A stretch of 64,000 bases of DNA, from assembly GCA_017307505.1 (NCBI GenBank), contig JAFKEE010000043.1:1-64000 (forward strand), in the 5' to 3' direction. The stretch comes from Acidobacteriota bacterium. GTDB lineage: Bacteria > Acidobacteriota > Terriglobia > Bryobacterales > Bryobacteraceae. The notes under the pieces were generated by a model that saw only the letters and a program-made list of their open reading frames with translations, had not been told where the DNA came from and ran no database searches. Shown here in pieces: positions 41,625 through 50,642 of the stretch. The first letter of the stretch is position 1, and the number at the start of each line of letters is the position of its first letter. The translations under genes and the position numbers were made by a program.

Positions 41625-42785
41625 ATGTTTAACAAAGTATCTTTGGCAGTACTCTCACGGTCACAAAGATCAGCACCCGTAAACGATGACGAAACCGCCG
41701 GCGCTGGGATTCTGTCTCAGGATGCATTTTGCAGGATGCTGTATATCGAGCAGAAACGAACCGAGCGTTCGAAGAGGCGCTTTGTGCTCATGCTGCTGGA
41801 GTCGACGAGCATCCTGACCACCGCCAACGGTGCAGGGTCGTTCGATCAGATCCTGGCCGCCCTAGCAAGTTCCACTCGGGAAACTGACATTACGGGGTGG
41901 TATAAAGACGGGTCAATTATCGGAACGATCTTCACTGAGATCGGCTCCGCCGATGGGAAGGCCGTGGCGACGGCTTTGCTTGCAAAGGTTAGCGAAGCGC
42001 TGGCAAACACCTTGGGTATTGAAGGGATCAACCAGATCCGTCTATCCTTCCATGTATTCCCTGACGAATGGGGCGATCGAGGGAACGGCCACTCAACGAA
42101 GTGTTCTCCATTTCCCAATTCTGCTCCGAGCCGAAAGCCCCGAACAATGTCGGTGGTTGCCAAACGCGTGCTGGACATCGTTGGCAGTTTGATAGCTTTG
42201 GCCATTTTTGCACCAGTTTTTCTGGGGGTCGCACTTGCTGTCAAGTTGACATCGAAAGGTCCCATTCTCTTCAGGCAACAACGTGTAGGGCAGTATGGGA
42301 AGCCGTTTACATTTTTGAAATTTCGATCGATGCAGTCGAAGAACGATCAGGCTGTTCATCGGGAATACATCAAAAACTTCATCGCAGGGGCCACTGAGCC
42401 GGCCTCAGAGACAGGCCCTCGTCCAACCATCTTCAAGATCAAGGATGACCCACGGTTGACACCCATTGGCGCGTTTCTGCGACGGACCAGTCTGGATGAG
42501 TTGCCGCAGTTTGTCAACGTGTTGAAGGGTGAGATGTCACTAGTTGGTCCCCGGCCCCCCATCACATATGAGGTGGATTGTTACGATGTCTGGCATCGCC
42601 GCCGTCTCCTAGTTGTGAAACCTGGTATTACGGGGCTTTGGCAGGTGACTGGGCGGAGCCGGGTTACGTTCGACGAAATGGTGCGGCTGGATCTGAAGTA
42701 TGCCAAGTCTTGGTCAATTTGGCTGGACATCAAGATTCTGCTGCAAACACCCAAGGCAGTGCTCGGCGGCCAAGGGGCCTACTAA
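41625..42785 (+). CDS. Priming sugar transferase with a GGDEF-like N-terminal domain
   Basis: A 386-residue protein. Residues ~30-145 (SQDAFCRMLYIEQKRTERSKRRFVLMLLES, DITGWYKDGSIIGTIF) resemble a degenerate GGDEF fold without the catalytic signature. The C-terminal part is a PF02397-type sugar transferase: one hydrophobic helix (VLDIVGSLIALAIFAPVF), FLKFRSM, LRRTSLDELPQFVNVLKGEMSLVGPRP and PGITGLWQVTGRS. It transfers a sugar phosphate to undecaprenyl phosphate, the first step of repeat synthesis. The usual multi-pass N-terminus is missing. The fusion suggests nucleotide signalling or protein-level control. It is the first gene of the operon, after the RNA element. Confidence 0.82.
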   Translation: MFNKVSLAVLSRSQRSAPVNDDETAGAGILSQDAFCRMLYIEQKRTERSKRRFVLMLLESTSILTTANGAGSFDQILAALASSTRETDITGWYKDGSIIGTIFTEIGSADGKAVATALLAKVSEALANTLGIEGINQIRLSFHVFPDEWGDRGNGHSTKCSPFPNSAPSRKPRTMSVVAKRVLDIVGSLIALAIFAPVFLGVALAVKLTSKGPILFRQQRVGQYGKPFTFLKFRSMQSKNDQAVHREYIKNFIAGATEPASETGPRPTIFKIKDDPRLTPIGAFLRRTSLDELPQFVNVLKGEMSLVGPRPPITYEVDCYDVWHRRRLLVVKPGITGLWQVTGRSRVTFDEMVRLDLKYAKSWSIWLDIKILLQTPKAVLGGQGAY

Positions 42786-42825
42786 ACTTAAACCTTAAAC
42801 AATAGCTTAGCGGAGGGCTAAAGCA

Positions 42826-43827
42826 ATGCTGCGAGTTGGCGTAATCGGCTACGGATATTGGGGGCCAAACGTAGTCCGGAATTTTCATAGTCTCGGGTCG
42901 GCGAAGGTCGTTTCCATTTGCGATCAGAGTGAAGCGAGTTTACGGCGAGCCAAACAAGCGTATCCCGATGTCCATGTTACAACAGACTGTTCGGAGCTTC
43001 TATCTTCACCGGAGATCGACGCGATTGCGGTAATTACTCCGGTATGGACCCACTTCGACTTGGCCCGTCGCGCTTTGCTCAGCGGCAAGCACCTCTTCAT
43101 CGAGAAGCCATTCACTTCGACCTCGCAACAGGCCGAGGAATTGATTGAGCTTGCGGAGAAGCGTGGTCTCGTAATCATGGTGGACCATACGTTTCTATTC
43201 ACCGGGGCTGTTCGAAAGATCCGCCAACTCATTGATGACAATACGCTTGGCAAGCTCTACTACTACGACTCGATGAGGGTCAACCTGGGGCTCTTTCAGC
43301 ATGATGTCAATGTTCTTTGGGACTTGGCCCCGCATGACCTGTCCATTGTCGACCACCTTATCGGCCAGAAGCCAGAGGCAGTGGTTGCCACGGGTGCACC
43401 TCACCTAAACGGCCTTGCGGACGTCGCCTTCATGACGATTTACTACCCCGACAATGTCATCGCCCACCTGAACGTCAATTGGCTGTCGCCTGTCAAGATA
43501 AGAACTACCTTAATCGGCGGCGAAAATAAGATGCTGGTCTGGAACGACCTTGAAGCCGATGAGAAGATAAAAGTCTATGACCGTGGCGTGAACATTGTTG
43601 GCAAAGAGGGCGTCTATGACTTGCTGGTGAGCTATCGCTCCGGCGACATGTGGTCGCCTAAAGTGGAAGCAACTGAAGCTCTGAAGGCTGAAATGTCGTA
43701 CTTTGTTGAATGTGTTGATAAAGGACAGCGCCCCTTCAACGATGGTTTAGCTGGGCTGCGGGTAGTGAGGATGCTAGAAGCCGCAGAGGAATCACTCAAG
43801 CGAAAGGGAGAGGCGGTTTACGCGTGA
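42826..43827 (+). CDS. Gfo/Idh/MocA oxidoreductase (WbpB/WlbA-like)
   Basis: A 333-residue NAD-dependent sugar oxidoreductase. It has the Rossmann start GVIGYGYWGPNVVRNF, EKPFTSTSQQAEEL (the conserved EKP), and a C-terminal beta-sheet domain. The type fits UDP-GlcNAcA 3-dehydrogenase (WbpB/WlbA), which oxidises C3 before transamination. Together with the hexapeptide and DegT genes it forms a three-gene coupled block (4-bp then 8-bp overlaps). Confidence 0.85.
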   Translation: MLRVGVIGYGYWGPNVVRNFHSLGSAKVVSICDQSEASLRRAKQAYPDVHVTTDCSELLSSPEIDAIAVITPVWTHFDLARRALLSGKHLFIEKPFTSTSQQAEELIELAEKRGLVIMVDHTFLFTGAVRKIRQLIDDNTLGKLYYYDSMRVNLGLFQHDVNVLWDLAPHDLSIVDHLIGQKPEAVVATGAPHLNGLADVAFMTIYYPDNVIAHLNVNWLSPVKIRTTLIGGENKMLVWNDLEADEKIKVYDRGVNIVGKEGVYDLLVSYRSGDMWSPKVEATEALKAEMSYFVECVDKGQRPFNDGLAGLRVVRMLEAAEESLKRKGEAVYA

Positions 43828-44327
43828 GTGAGAAAAAGAATATCGCTCCCGACGTCAAACTGGGGCGTGACGTCAAGATCTTTGACTTCGTGAATCTTTA
43901 CGGCTGCGAGATTGGTGATGAAACCAAGGTGGGGACCTTCGTTGAGATTCAGAAGAATGCTGTCATTGGAAAACGTTGTAAGATATCGAGTCACACTTTC
44001 ATTTGTGAGGGCGTGACGATTGAAGATTTTGTCTTCATCGGGCACGGCGTCATGTTTATAAATGACGCTTATCCGCGGGCCACGACGCCTGGCGGTGAAT
44101 TGCAAACCGAACAGGATTGGAAGGTTTCTTCCACACTTGTGAAACGCGGCGCCTCCATTGGATCTGGCGCCACCATCCTGTGCGGTGTGACCGTGGGGGA
44201 GAACTCTATTGTAGGCGCCGGCAGCGTCGTGACAAGAGATGTTCCGCCAGATACTATCGTCGCTGGCAATCCAGCACGTGTGAAAAGAGCCGTTCCTGCA
44301 CTGACGCCGGGGGAGAATCATGACTGA
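43824..44327 (+). CDS. Hexapeptide N-acetyltransferase (WbpD-like)
   Basis: A 167-residue left-handed beta-helix acetyltransferase. It starts GTG at 43824, overlapping the previous stop. It has IGHGVMFINDAYPRATTPGGELQ, ATILCGVTVGENSIVGAGSVVTRDVPPDTIVAGNPARV, the pattern of WbpD/WlbB that N-acetylates UDP-3-amino sugars with acetyl-CoA. It ends inside the start of the aminotransferase gene. Confidence 0.85.
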   Translation: MSEKKNIAPDVKLGRDVKIFDFVNLYGCEIGDETKVGTFVEIQKNAVIGKRCKISSHTFICEGVTIEDFVFIGHGVMFINDAYPRATTPGGELQTEQDWKVSSTLVKRGASIGSGATILCGVTVGENSIVGAGSVVTRDVPPDTIVAGNPARVKRAVPALTPGENHD

Positions 44328-45549
44328 CAATGCACCTATTCCATTTTTGGACCTGATCACACCACACGAGGAGCTGCGCTCCGAACTGATGGACGTGGTC
44401 GGGAAAGCTCTGAGCACGGCTGGCTTCATTGGTGGGCCAGCGGTGGCGGGCTTTGAGAAAGAGTTCGCACAGTTTTGTGACGTATCGCACTGTGTAGGTG
44501 TCGGAAGTGGCACCGATGCGCTGCGTTTTGTGTTTCTGGCGGCCGGCATTGGACCTGGTGACGCGGTAATCACTGTTCCGCACACGTTCATTGCGACCAC
44601 GGAAGCGATTTCGCAAGTGGGCGCCCGTCCGCTGTTCGTGGATATCGATGAAGCCACGTACAACATGGATCCTGCGCAGCTCCGGAAGTACTTGGAAGAG
44701 CAGTGCGATTTCAATCGGACGACGCGGAAAGTTGTTGACCGTAAAACGAATTGCAGAGTGGCTGCAGTCGTTCCTGTGCACTTATACGGGCAGATGGCGG
44801 ACATGGACGCCATTCAGGATATTGCGGACGAGTACAATCTCCTCGTGGTTGAAGATGCATGCCAGGCGCATGGCGCCGAGTACTTCTCGAGAAACGAGAA
44901 CCGCTGGCGGAAAGCCGGTTCGATCGGCAAAGCGGCAGCCTTCAGCTTCTATCCCGGGAAGAATCTCGGGGCGTGTGGCGAGGCGGGCGCTGTTACCACC
45001 AACGACGCGGAACTGGCAGAGAAGATCAGGATGATCCGTGATCACGGGCAGGCGACGAAGTACTACCACGACCTCGAAGGTTACAATGGGCGTCTTGACG
45101 CCATTCAGGCGGGGATTCTCAGCGTGAAGCTAAGCCGGCTTGCTTCATGGAACCAACAACGGCAGCAGTCCGCGCGTATCTATGAAACGCTGCTGACCCC
45201 GCTCAAGGAATTGGTGGGGCTGCCGACGGAACCGTCGTGGTCCAAGGCGGTCTACCACCTCTATGTGGTTAGAGTTCAAGCGCGCGAGCACCTGCAGAAG
45301 GTCCTCGCCCAGGCGAATATCGGGACAGGAATCCACTATCCCATTCCACTTCACCTGCAGAAGGCGTACAAGGGTCTTGGGTATGCGGCTGGAAGCTTTC
45401 CAGTGACCGAGAAGATCGCGAGAGAGATCGTATCCCTTCCGATGTTCCCGGGACTGAGGGAAGCACAGCAGCATCGCATTGCCGAGGCGGTCGCGGAGGC
45501 TTTGTCGGCGGAACTGCCTCAGGTCGTGCCGGCTGGGACCACAGCCTGA
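44320..45549 (+). CDS. DegT/DnrJ/EryC1/StrS aminotransferase (WbpE-like)
   Basis: A 409-residue PLP aminotransferase. GSGTDALRFVFLA holds the phosphate, EDACQAHGAEYF is the PLP-ring contact, and K214 in SFYPGKNLGACGEAG is the Schiff-base lysine. WbpE-type enzymes aminate the 3-keto group made by WbpB. It overlaps the upstream acetyltransferase by 8 bp. Together with the 6-dehydrogenase at 7372 these genes could make UDP-2,3-diacetamido-2,3-dideoxyglucuronate. Confidence 0.9.
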   Translation: MTDNAPIPFLDLITPHEELRSELMDVVGKALSTAGFIGGPAVAGFEKEFAQFCDVSHCVGVGSGTDALRFVFLAAGIGPGDAVITVPHTFIATTEAISQVGARPLFVDIDEATYNMDPAQLRKYLEEQCDFNRTTRKVVDRKTNCRVAAVVPVHLYGQMADMDAIQDIADEYNLLVVEDACQAHGAEYFSRNENRWRKAGSIGKAAAFSFYPGKNLGACGEAGAVTTNDAELAEKIRMIRDHGQATKYYHDLEGYNGRLDAIQAGILSVKLSRLASWNQQRQQSARIYETLLTPLKELVGLPTEPSWSKAVYHLYVVRVQAREHLQKVLAQANIGTGIHYPIPLHLQKAYKGLGYAAGSFPVTEKIAREIVSLPMFPGLREAQQHRIAEAVAEALSAELPQVVPAGTTA

Positions 45550-45552
45550 TTT

Positions 45553-46515
45553 ATGGCGACCTCGGCTCACGGCTCTTTGCGGGAATCTCTGAGCGAAATG
45601 TGCGTGCCATCTCAGGATAGGACCCCCCGGTTTGTCGTCGTGAGCCCAGTTCGCGACGAGGCTCAGTATCTCGAGCGGACCATAGGCAGCATGGTGCGCC
45701 AAAGTATTCGGCCAGTTCAGTGGATCCTTGTGAACGATGGTTCCACTGATGGGACGGCAGAGATCATCAATCGCTGGGCGCAGAAAGAACCATGGATTGT
45801 GGCGGTCCATAGGGACAATCAGGCGCGCCAAACCGAGATTGCGACTCCCAGTCGCGGAATGCGCGCCCGACAGGCGAAAGAGATTGAGGCGTTCTATGCC
45901 GGGTTCGCCAAGATCTCTGATCCTGACTGGGATTTTCTCGTAAAGCTCGATGGTGATCTCGGGTTTGAGTCCGATTTTTTTCAGAAATGTCTTACTGAGT
46001 TCGCAACAGATCCGAGATTAGGCATCAGCGGTGGCACTATCTGTCATGAAATAGATGGTGCATTACAGGTAGAGCCGGTGCCTCATTTCCATGTCCGAGG
46101 TGCCACGAAAATTTACAGGCGGGCCTGCTGGGACGATATTGGTGGCGTTGTCCGTGGGGCCGGCTGGGACACACTCGATGAAGTCAAAGCCAATATGCTT
46201 GGCTGGTCTACCCGGAGCTCTCCCAACAATGTAATGCATTACCGATTCACTGGAGCAGCCAACGGCAATTGGCAGAACGCAGTGAAAAATGGAATCTGGA
46301 GCCACATCTGCGGATATCACCCGCTGTACATGCTCCTTCGATGTGGAAATGCCATTTTCCACAAACCCTATCTTATTGGTGCTGCCGGACTGATGTATGG
46401 ATTTGTATTAGGGAAGGTCCAAGGCGTTCCAATGGCCGACGACGCAAAAACTGTGCGGTTCTTGCGGCAGCAGCAACTGCGCCGGATGTGCTTTCGTACG
46501 AGCGTCTGGAAGTGA
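45553..46515 (+). CDS. Glycosyltransferase family 2
   Basis: A 320-residue GT-A transferase. VVVSPVRDEAQYLERTIGSMVRQ, then LVNDGSTDGTAEI, and FLVKLDGDLGF (the D-x-D-type metal site). The C-terminal third has two hydrophobic patches (YLIGAAGLMYGFVLG) that may bind membrane. It starts 3 bp after the aminotransferase stop. It probably adds one sugar of the repeat; the donor is unknown. Confidence 0.85.
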   Translation: MATSAHGSLRESLSEMCVPSQDRTPRFVVVSPVRDEAQYLERTIGSMVRQSIRPVQWILVNDGSTDGTAEIINRWAQKEPWIVAVHRDNQARQTEIATPSRGMRARQAKEIEAFYAGFAKISDPDWDFLVKLDGDLGFESDFFQKCLTEFATDPRLGISGGTICHEIDGALQVEPVPHFHVRGATKIYRRACWDDIGGVVRGAGWDTLDEVKANMLGWSTRSSPNNVMHYRFTGAANGNWQNAVKNGIWSHICGYHPLYMLLRCGNAIFHKPYLIGAAGLMYGFVLGKVQGVPMADDAKTVRFLRQQQLRRMCFRTSVWK

Positions 46516-46537
46516 CGTTCCTAAAGAAGCTTCGCTG

Positions 46538-47536
46538 ATGGACCTGTCAATTATCATCGTGAACTGGAAGTCTTCGGGATTTCTGAAGGACTGCCTCTCC
46601 TCGATCGTCGCCACCACTCGGGGACTTGACTACGAGATTGTGGTAGTTGACAACGCCTCTGAGCCTGCTGCATGCCTGGAACTTGCAGCAAATAAGCCGG
46701 AGATTAAAGTCATCTGCTCCGATCGCAATCTTGGCTTCGCAGGAGCGAACAATCTAGGGTTGCAACACGCCAGCGCGGACAGGATTCTGTTTCTGAATCC
46801 TGATACGGTAGTCCTCGATAAAGCCATCCATGTGATGGTGAAAGCGCTCGAATCGAGTCCTGACATCGGAGCGGTGGGGTGCCGGCTGCTCAACTCGGAT
46901 CGAAGTCTGCAGACAACGTGCGTCCAACCATTCCCGACACTCATCAATCAGTTGCTTGGCATCGGATGGCTCCAGCGGGCCACACCACGGTTGCAACTAT
47001 GGGGCATCCAAGCACTCTTCTCAGCCGCTGACGCGGCACCTCAGGACGTCGACGTCATCTCTGGGGCCTGTCTGATGGCAACTCGTTCGGTTTTGGACGG
47101 AGTTTCGGGATTCAGCACCGACTACTTCATGTATGCGGAGGAAGTGGATCTTTGTTGCAAGATTCGTCGCGCAGGGAAACGGGTTTGCTATGTAGGCGGA
47201 GGAGAGATCATCCACTTTGGGGGACAAAGCTCCAAGGAGCGTGGCAGCACCTTCTCCGATGTAGTGATGCGGGAATCCGTGTATACATTGCTGGGGAAGT
47301 TCAAGGGGGCAGGCTACGCGCGCGCCTATCGGGTTCTGATCCTGTTGAGCGCATTGCTCCGTTTGTCTCTCCTAGTGGCTATCAAACCCATCACTCGTTT
47401 CACAAGCTGGCCGATCAGCGCTGAATCAGCCGGTTCGGGCATCAGGAAATGGGTCAAGATCGCTAGATGGAGCCTGACGTTGGAACCCTGGGTAAACGAA
47501 CTGAATCAAACACACTCTACTCCTCCGGCTCTGTAA
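46538..47536 (+). CDS. Glycosyltransferase family 2 (rhamnosyltransferase-like)
   Basis: A 332-residue enzyme beginning MDLSIIIVNWKSSGFLKDCLSS, with VVVDNASEP, LGFAGANNLGLQ and FLNPDTVV as the D-x-D-like site. YFMYAEEVDLCCKIRRAG is the acceptor-side ED motif. This layout is common in WbbL-type rhamnosyltransferases; exact specificity is not readable. It ends the first run of genes of the EPS operon. Confidence 0.85.
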   Translation: MDLSIIIVNWKSSGFLKDCLSSIVATTRGLDYEIVVVDNASEPAACLELAANKPEIKVICSDRNLGFAGANNLGLQHASADRILFLNPDTVVLDKAIHVMVKALESSPDIGAVGCRLLNSDRSLQTTCVQPFPTLINQLLGIGWLQRATPRLQLWGIQALFSAADAAPQDVDVISGACLMATRSVLDGVSGFSTDYFMYAEEVDLCCKIRRAGKRVCYVGGGEIIHFGGQSSKERGSTFSDVVMRESVYTLLGKFKGAGYARAYRVLILLSALLRLSLLVAIKPITRFTSWPISAESAGSGIRKWVKIARWSLTLEPWVNELNQTHSTPPAL

Positions 47537-47612
47537 CCTCTTGACAAAACAGATTAAGTGCTTTTAAGCGAGCTCTGCCAGGGCGGTAATCTCTTCCGTA
47601 GAATAGTACCGC

Positions 47613-47623
47613 AGTACTAGTAC
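47613..47623. promoter_or_regulatory. AGTACTAGTAC motif upstream of the beta-helix gene
   Basis: An 11-bp match to the palindrome AGTACTAGTACT of 35918, with a further TAGTACC half-site at 47604. It lies ~245 bp upstream of the start at 47866. Confidence 0.5.
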
Positions 47624-47696
47624 GTTCGGTAAAATTTCCCACCCCTTGTTTGCTTCGCCGTTTGTATCTCCCACGTAAGACACTACTTCCTCGATT

Positions 47697-47764
47697 GGAC
47701 CGTTGCATGCAGTAGGCACTCTTTACGCCGGAGGCGTTACCGCTGGTGTAAGTGACTGCGGTCC
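47697..47764 (+). ncRNA. Candidate structured leader RNA
   Basis: Nested stem segments: GGACC (47697) with GGTCC (47760), GCAGT (47709) with ACTGC (47755), CACT (47717) with AGTG (47751), and an inner ACGCC (47725) with GGCGT (47733). The two halves are concentric, so they fold into one elongated hairpin in the leader of the beta-helix gene. I saw no match to the elements at 41071 and 57816. Confidence 0.5.
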
Positions 47765-47865
47765 TGCCTGGTAGTCCACCTCGAGCCCGCCTAAAGTCTG
47801 GCTCGTTCAAAGTCGATACTACGCATGTCCGCTTTAACAGAAGAAGGGTGATAGGGCTTTAGGCT

Positions 47866-49284
47866 ATGCAGTGGCGAAATAATACGAACGTGCTTAGTAT
47901 CTTAAACTTAGCATTACTTGGGATCGCATTAGTCATCATCGGAACTCCCGCTCAGGGTGCGACTTACTATATCGCTAAGACTGGGAACGATGCCAACGCG
48001 TGCACGCAAACTCAGCCGTGCCTCACCATCACTCGTGGCAGCAAGGTTGCGACGAAAGCTGGAGACATTGTCCAGGTTGGACCCGGCACGTACAGTGAGA
48101 GCTTAACCCTTACAACAAGCGGAACCTCCGCCGGCAAGATCACGTTCCGCGGTCACGACGGAACAGGCTGTCCAGTTGTCAGTAATCCCGACATTAATTC
48201 CAGAGGCGTGCGCCCAGCACCCACTGTCACAATGAACGGCTTTACAGTCTCGGCTAGTTGGATCAAGATCGACTGTTTTAATACCAACGGAAACGGCGTC
48301 CTAGATATCACAGCTGCAAATATCCATGATGTGGATGTCGTGAATAACTACTCTGCGGCAGGGGCAGGCGGGGCTGTCGGTGTATATATTAATGACACGT
48401 TAACCCTTGCCACATCTGCACAGAATATTTACGTTGGTTATAACTTCATCAGTGGTGGTGGGTACGGAGTGCTTCAAAAGTGCCGGAATTGCCGTTTTGA
48501 ATACAACGAATTCTTTCAGATGAACCCAGGCACATCCGGCGCTGATGGCGACTACGCGAGAATTTTCGGATACGATATTACGTTCTACAGGAACTATATG
48601 CACGGGAACGACCGCAACTTGTGCGGCGGGTCCGATTGTCATATTGACTGTTTTCAGACTTTTGCCTACACAGCAGATTACCCCGCGTATAATATTACGC
48701 TAGATTCAAACGTATGCTTCCATGCATCTGAAGGAATAATGGCGAGCAATGAGGCGAAACTAGCAGGGTTTCATGACTGGACAGTTAGAAATAATCTGTT
48801 TGCGCATGCCCCTTTGAACTATTATGGGGCCCAGTGCATGATCATATCCGATATCCCCAATGTTGCCGTCTACAATAACACCTGTGCTGATTCTGGCGTT
48901 GTGACCTACGCAAAAACGACCACGGGGTACCACAGGAATAACATCCACTACAATGTTGGTACCTACCTTGCGTATCGAGCGATCGACGGCGCCAATGTTA
49001 CGGCAGACCATAACTTACTCTATGACCCGAGTTTCAAGTTCAGTAGCTCAGGTGACATCGTAAACGTCAACCCACTCTTTGTTAACGCCTCCGCAGACAA
49101 CTATCAACTACAGTCTGGTAGCCCTGCAAAGGACGCAGGTGCTCAAGTGTCGCTGACGTCGGATATTCTGGGTGGTACGCGACCGGTAGGTGCCGGTTAT
49201 GATATTGGTGCCTATGAGTACGGTTCTCTCACCTCGGCTCAACCGACGCAACCGGCAACGAATCTGAGCGCGACGGTCAACTAG
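47866..49284 (+). CDS. Secreted right-handed beta-helix (pectate lyase-like) protein
   Basis: A 472-residue protein. A signal peptide (LNLALLGIALVIIGTPAQG) is followed by ATYYIAKTGNDANACTQTQPCLTI, the usual start of secreted parallel beta-helix proteins, then beta-helix coils rich in N and G (YNITLDSNVCF, VAVYNNTCAD), and the ending GYDIGAYEYG. Family members include polysaccharide lyases and epimerases. Catalytic residues cannot be assigned by eye. A position in the EPS cluster suggests polymer trimming. A strong terminator follows at 49337. Confidence 0.8.
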   Translation: MQWRNNTNVLSILNLALLGIALVIIGTPAQGATYYIAKTGNDANACTQTQPCLTITRGSKVATKAGDIVQVGPGTYSESLTLTTSGTSAGKITFRGHDGTGCPVVSNPDINSRGVRPAPTVTMNGFTVSASWIKIDCFNTNGNGVLDITAANIHDVDVVNNYSAAGAGGAVGVYINDTLTLATSAQNIYVGYNFISGGGYGVLQKCRNCRFEYNEFFQMNPGTSGADGDYARIFGYDITFYRNYMHGNDRNLCGGSDCHIDCFQTFAYTADYPAYNITLDSNVCFHASEGIMASNEAKLAGFHDWTVRNNLFAHAPLNYYGAQCMIISDIPNVAVYNNTCADSGVVTYAKTTTGYHRNNIHYNVGTYLAYRAIDGANVTADHNLLYDPSFKFSSSGDIVNVNPLFVNASADNYQLQSGSPAKDAGAQVSLTSDILGGTRPVGAGYDIGAYEYGSLTSAQPTQPATNLSATVN

Positions 49285-49336
49285 CGCGGCTGCTCTAGCG
49301 GCAATCTAGGCCGTCTCCAATATTAGTTCCCCCCTT

Positions 49337-49370
49337 GAGGGTGAGGCGCACGATGCGCCTCACCCTCTTT
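49337..49370 (+). terminator. Intrinsic terminator after the beta-helix gene
   Basis: A 14-bp perfect stem (GAGGGTGAGGCGCA / TGCGCCTCACCCTC) with a 3-nt loop followed by TTT. Confidence 0.85.
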
Positions 49371-49454
49371 CTGCTCCCATCCTCGACGTGAGCAGCTATC
49401 CGAACAATCAATCCGCAGTTCCTTGTCATTTCAGGTCACGAACGAACTCCTACG

Positions 49455-50606
49455 ATGCCGCTGCCGCGCCTCAAAATTGGCTACTTGACCGCAAACGATC
49501 CCCATGATCGCCGTTCGTGGTCAGGCACTCACTACTATATGGCCAGGGCGCTCCAGCAGTACTGTGGAGATGTTGTTCCATTAGGCCCAATCGCACCAAA
49601 TGGGGAGTTTTTGCATAAGGCAGTCCGCAAGGGACTGAGACTACTCTTCGGTCAGAACTATCTGTATTCACATACCTCGTCTTTCGCCAGGCAACAGGCC
49701 GCAATTGCCGAGCGGCGACTAACCCTACACCCCTGCGACATCATTTTTGCGCCCTCGGCAGCTGGCCAACTCGCCTATCTGAAGACATCACTGCCGGTAG
49801 TTTATGTTTCTGATGCTACATTTAATCAGGTATTGAATTATTATCCAGAATTTTCAAATGTCCTTGCCGTGAGTCGCCGGGGAGGGGAGGAAATCGAGCG
49901 CGCTGCAATCAGCCGAGCGGATCTACTTATTTATCCCTCTTCCTGGGCGGCGGCTTCGGCTCGGAATTTTTACGGGGCAAATGCCGGCAAAGTGCATGTT
50001 GTTCCATTTGGAGCGAATGTCGACGATCTTCCGACAATAGACATGCTATTTAACAGGCCGGCGTCAGATGTTTGCAGATTGTTGTTTGTCGGTGTGGACT
50101 GGGTGAAAAAAGGTGGGGAACTGGCATACGAGACATGTAGAGTACTAAACGACCGTGGGATTCCTGCTTCGCTGACTATTGTGGGATGTACACCTCCTAA
50201 GACGATTATTCACCCGCGGGTTACCGTGGTCCCATTCCTTGACAAGAACTCTCCATCGCAACGTCGGGCCCTTTCAGAGTTGTACGTAAATGCAGATTTT
50301 TTTATCCTGCCAACCCGTGCGGAATGCTATGGGTTGGTGTACTGCGAAGCAAACGCATTTGGTCTTCCCGCGATCGGCACTGATACGGGAGGGGTCTCGG
50401 AAATCGTTCGCAATGGTGAGAACGGCTACCTACTTCCAGTTGGAGCGGGAGGAGGCGACTATGCTGCCGCAATTGCGGAGTTGTACGCTGATTCCGAGCG
50501 TTACCGGATGTTACGAGAGCAGAGCCGTGCGGCTTTCGATACCCGCCTCAATTGGAGGGCGTGGGGTACTGCAGTGAGCGGGCTCTTGAACCGTCTCGTC
50601 GCTTAG
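49455..50606 (+). CDS. Glycosyltransferase family 4
   Basis: A 383-residue GT-B enzyme. The N-terminal domain starts LKIGYLTANDPHDRRSWSGTHYYM; the C-terminal domain has LLFVGVDWVKKGGELAYET, VPFLDKNSP and ADFFILPTRAECYGLVYCEANAFGLPAIGTDTGG, the E-x7-E donor-binding motif. The donor is unknown. The gene is visibly richer in A+T than genes before 31 kb and shares this with its neighbours. Confidence 0.85.
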   Translation: MPLPRLKIGYLTANDPHDRRSWSGTHYYMARALQQYCGDVVPLGPIAPNGEFLHKAVRKGLRLLFGQNYLYSHTSSFARQQAAIAERRLTLHPCDIIFAPSAAGQLAYLKTSLPVVYVSDATFNQVLNYYPEFSNVLAVSRRGGEEIERAAISRADLLIYPSSWAAASARNFYGANAGKVHVVPFGANVDDLPTIDMLFNRPASDVCRLLFVGVDWVKKGGELAYETCRVLNDRGIPASLTIVGCTPPKTIIHPRVTVVPFLDKNSPSQRRALSELYVNADFFILPTRAECYGLVYCEANAFGLPAIGTDTGGVSEIVRNGENGYLLPVGAGGGDYAAAIAELYADSERYRMLREQSRAAFDTRLNWRAWGTAVSGLLNRLVA

Positions 50607-50642
50607 GCGCGTCTTTGGGTTTGGTCATCGTACGCAACAGTC

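Larger units (their letters stand above)
47537..47865. other. Regulatory region with AGTACT motif and a leader hairpin
   Basis: About 330 bp before the secreted beta-helix gene. It contains TAGTACC (47604-47610), AGTACTAGTAC (47613-47623) and the structured stretch at 47697-47764. No gene seen. Confidence 0.6.

Noticed and set aside
41464-41682. 72-codon frame in the EPS leader
   Set aside because: No ribosome site and no domain; overlaps the start of the priming transferase gene.
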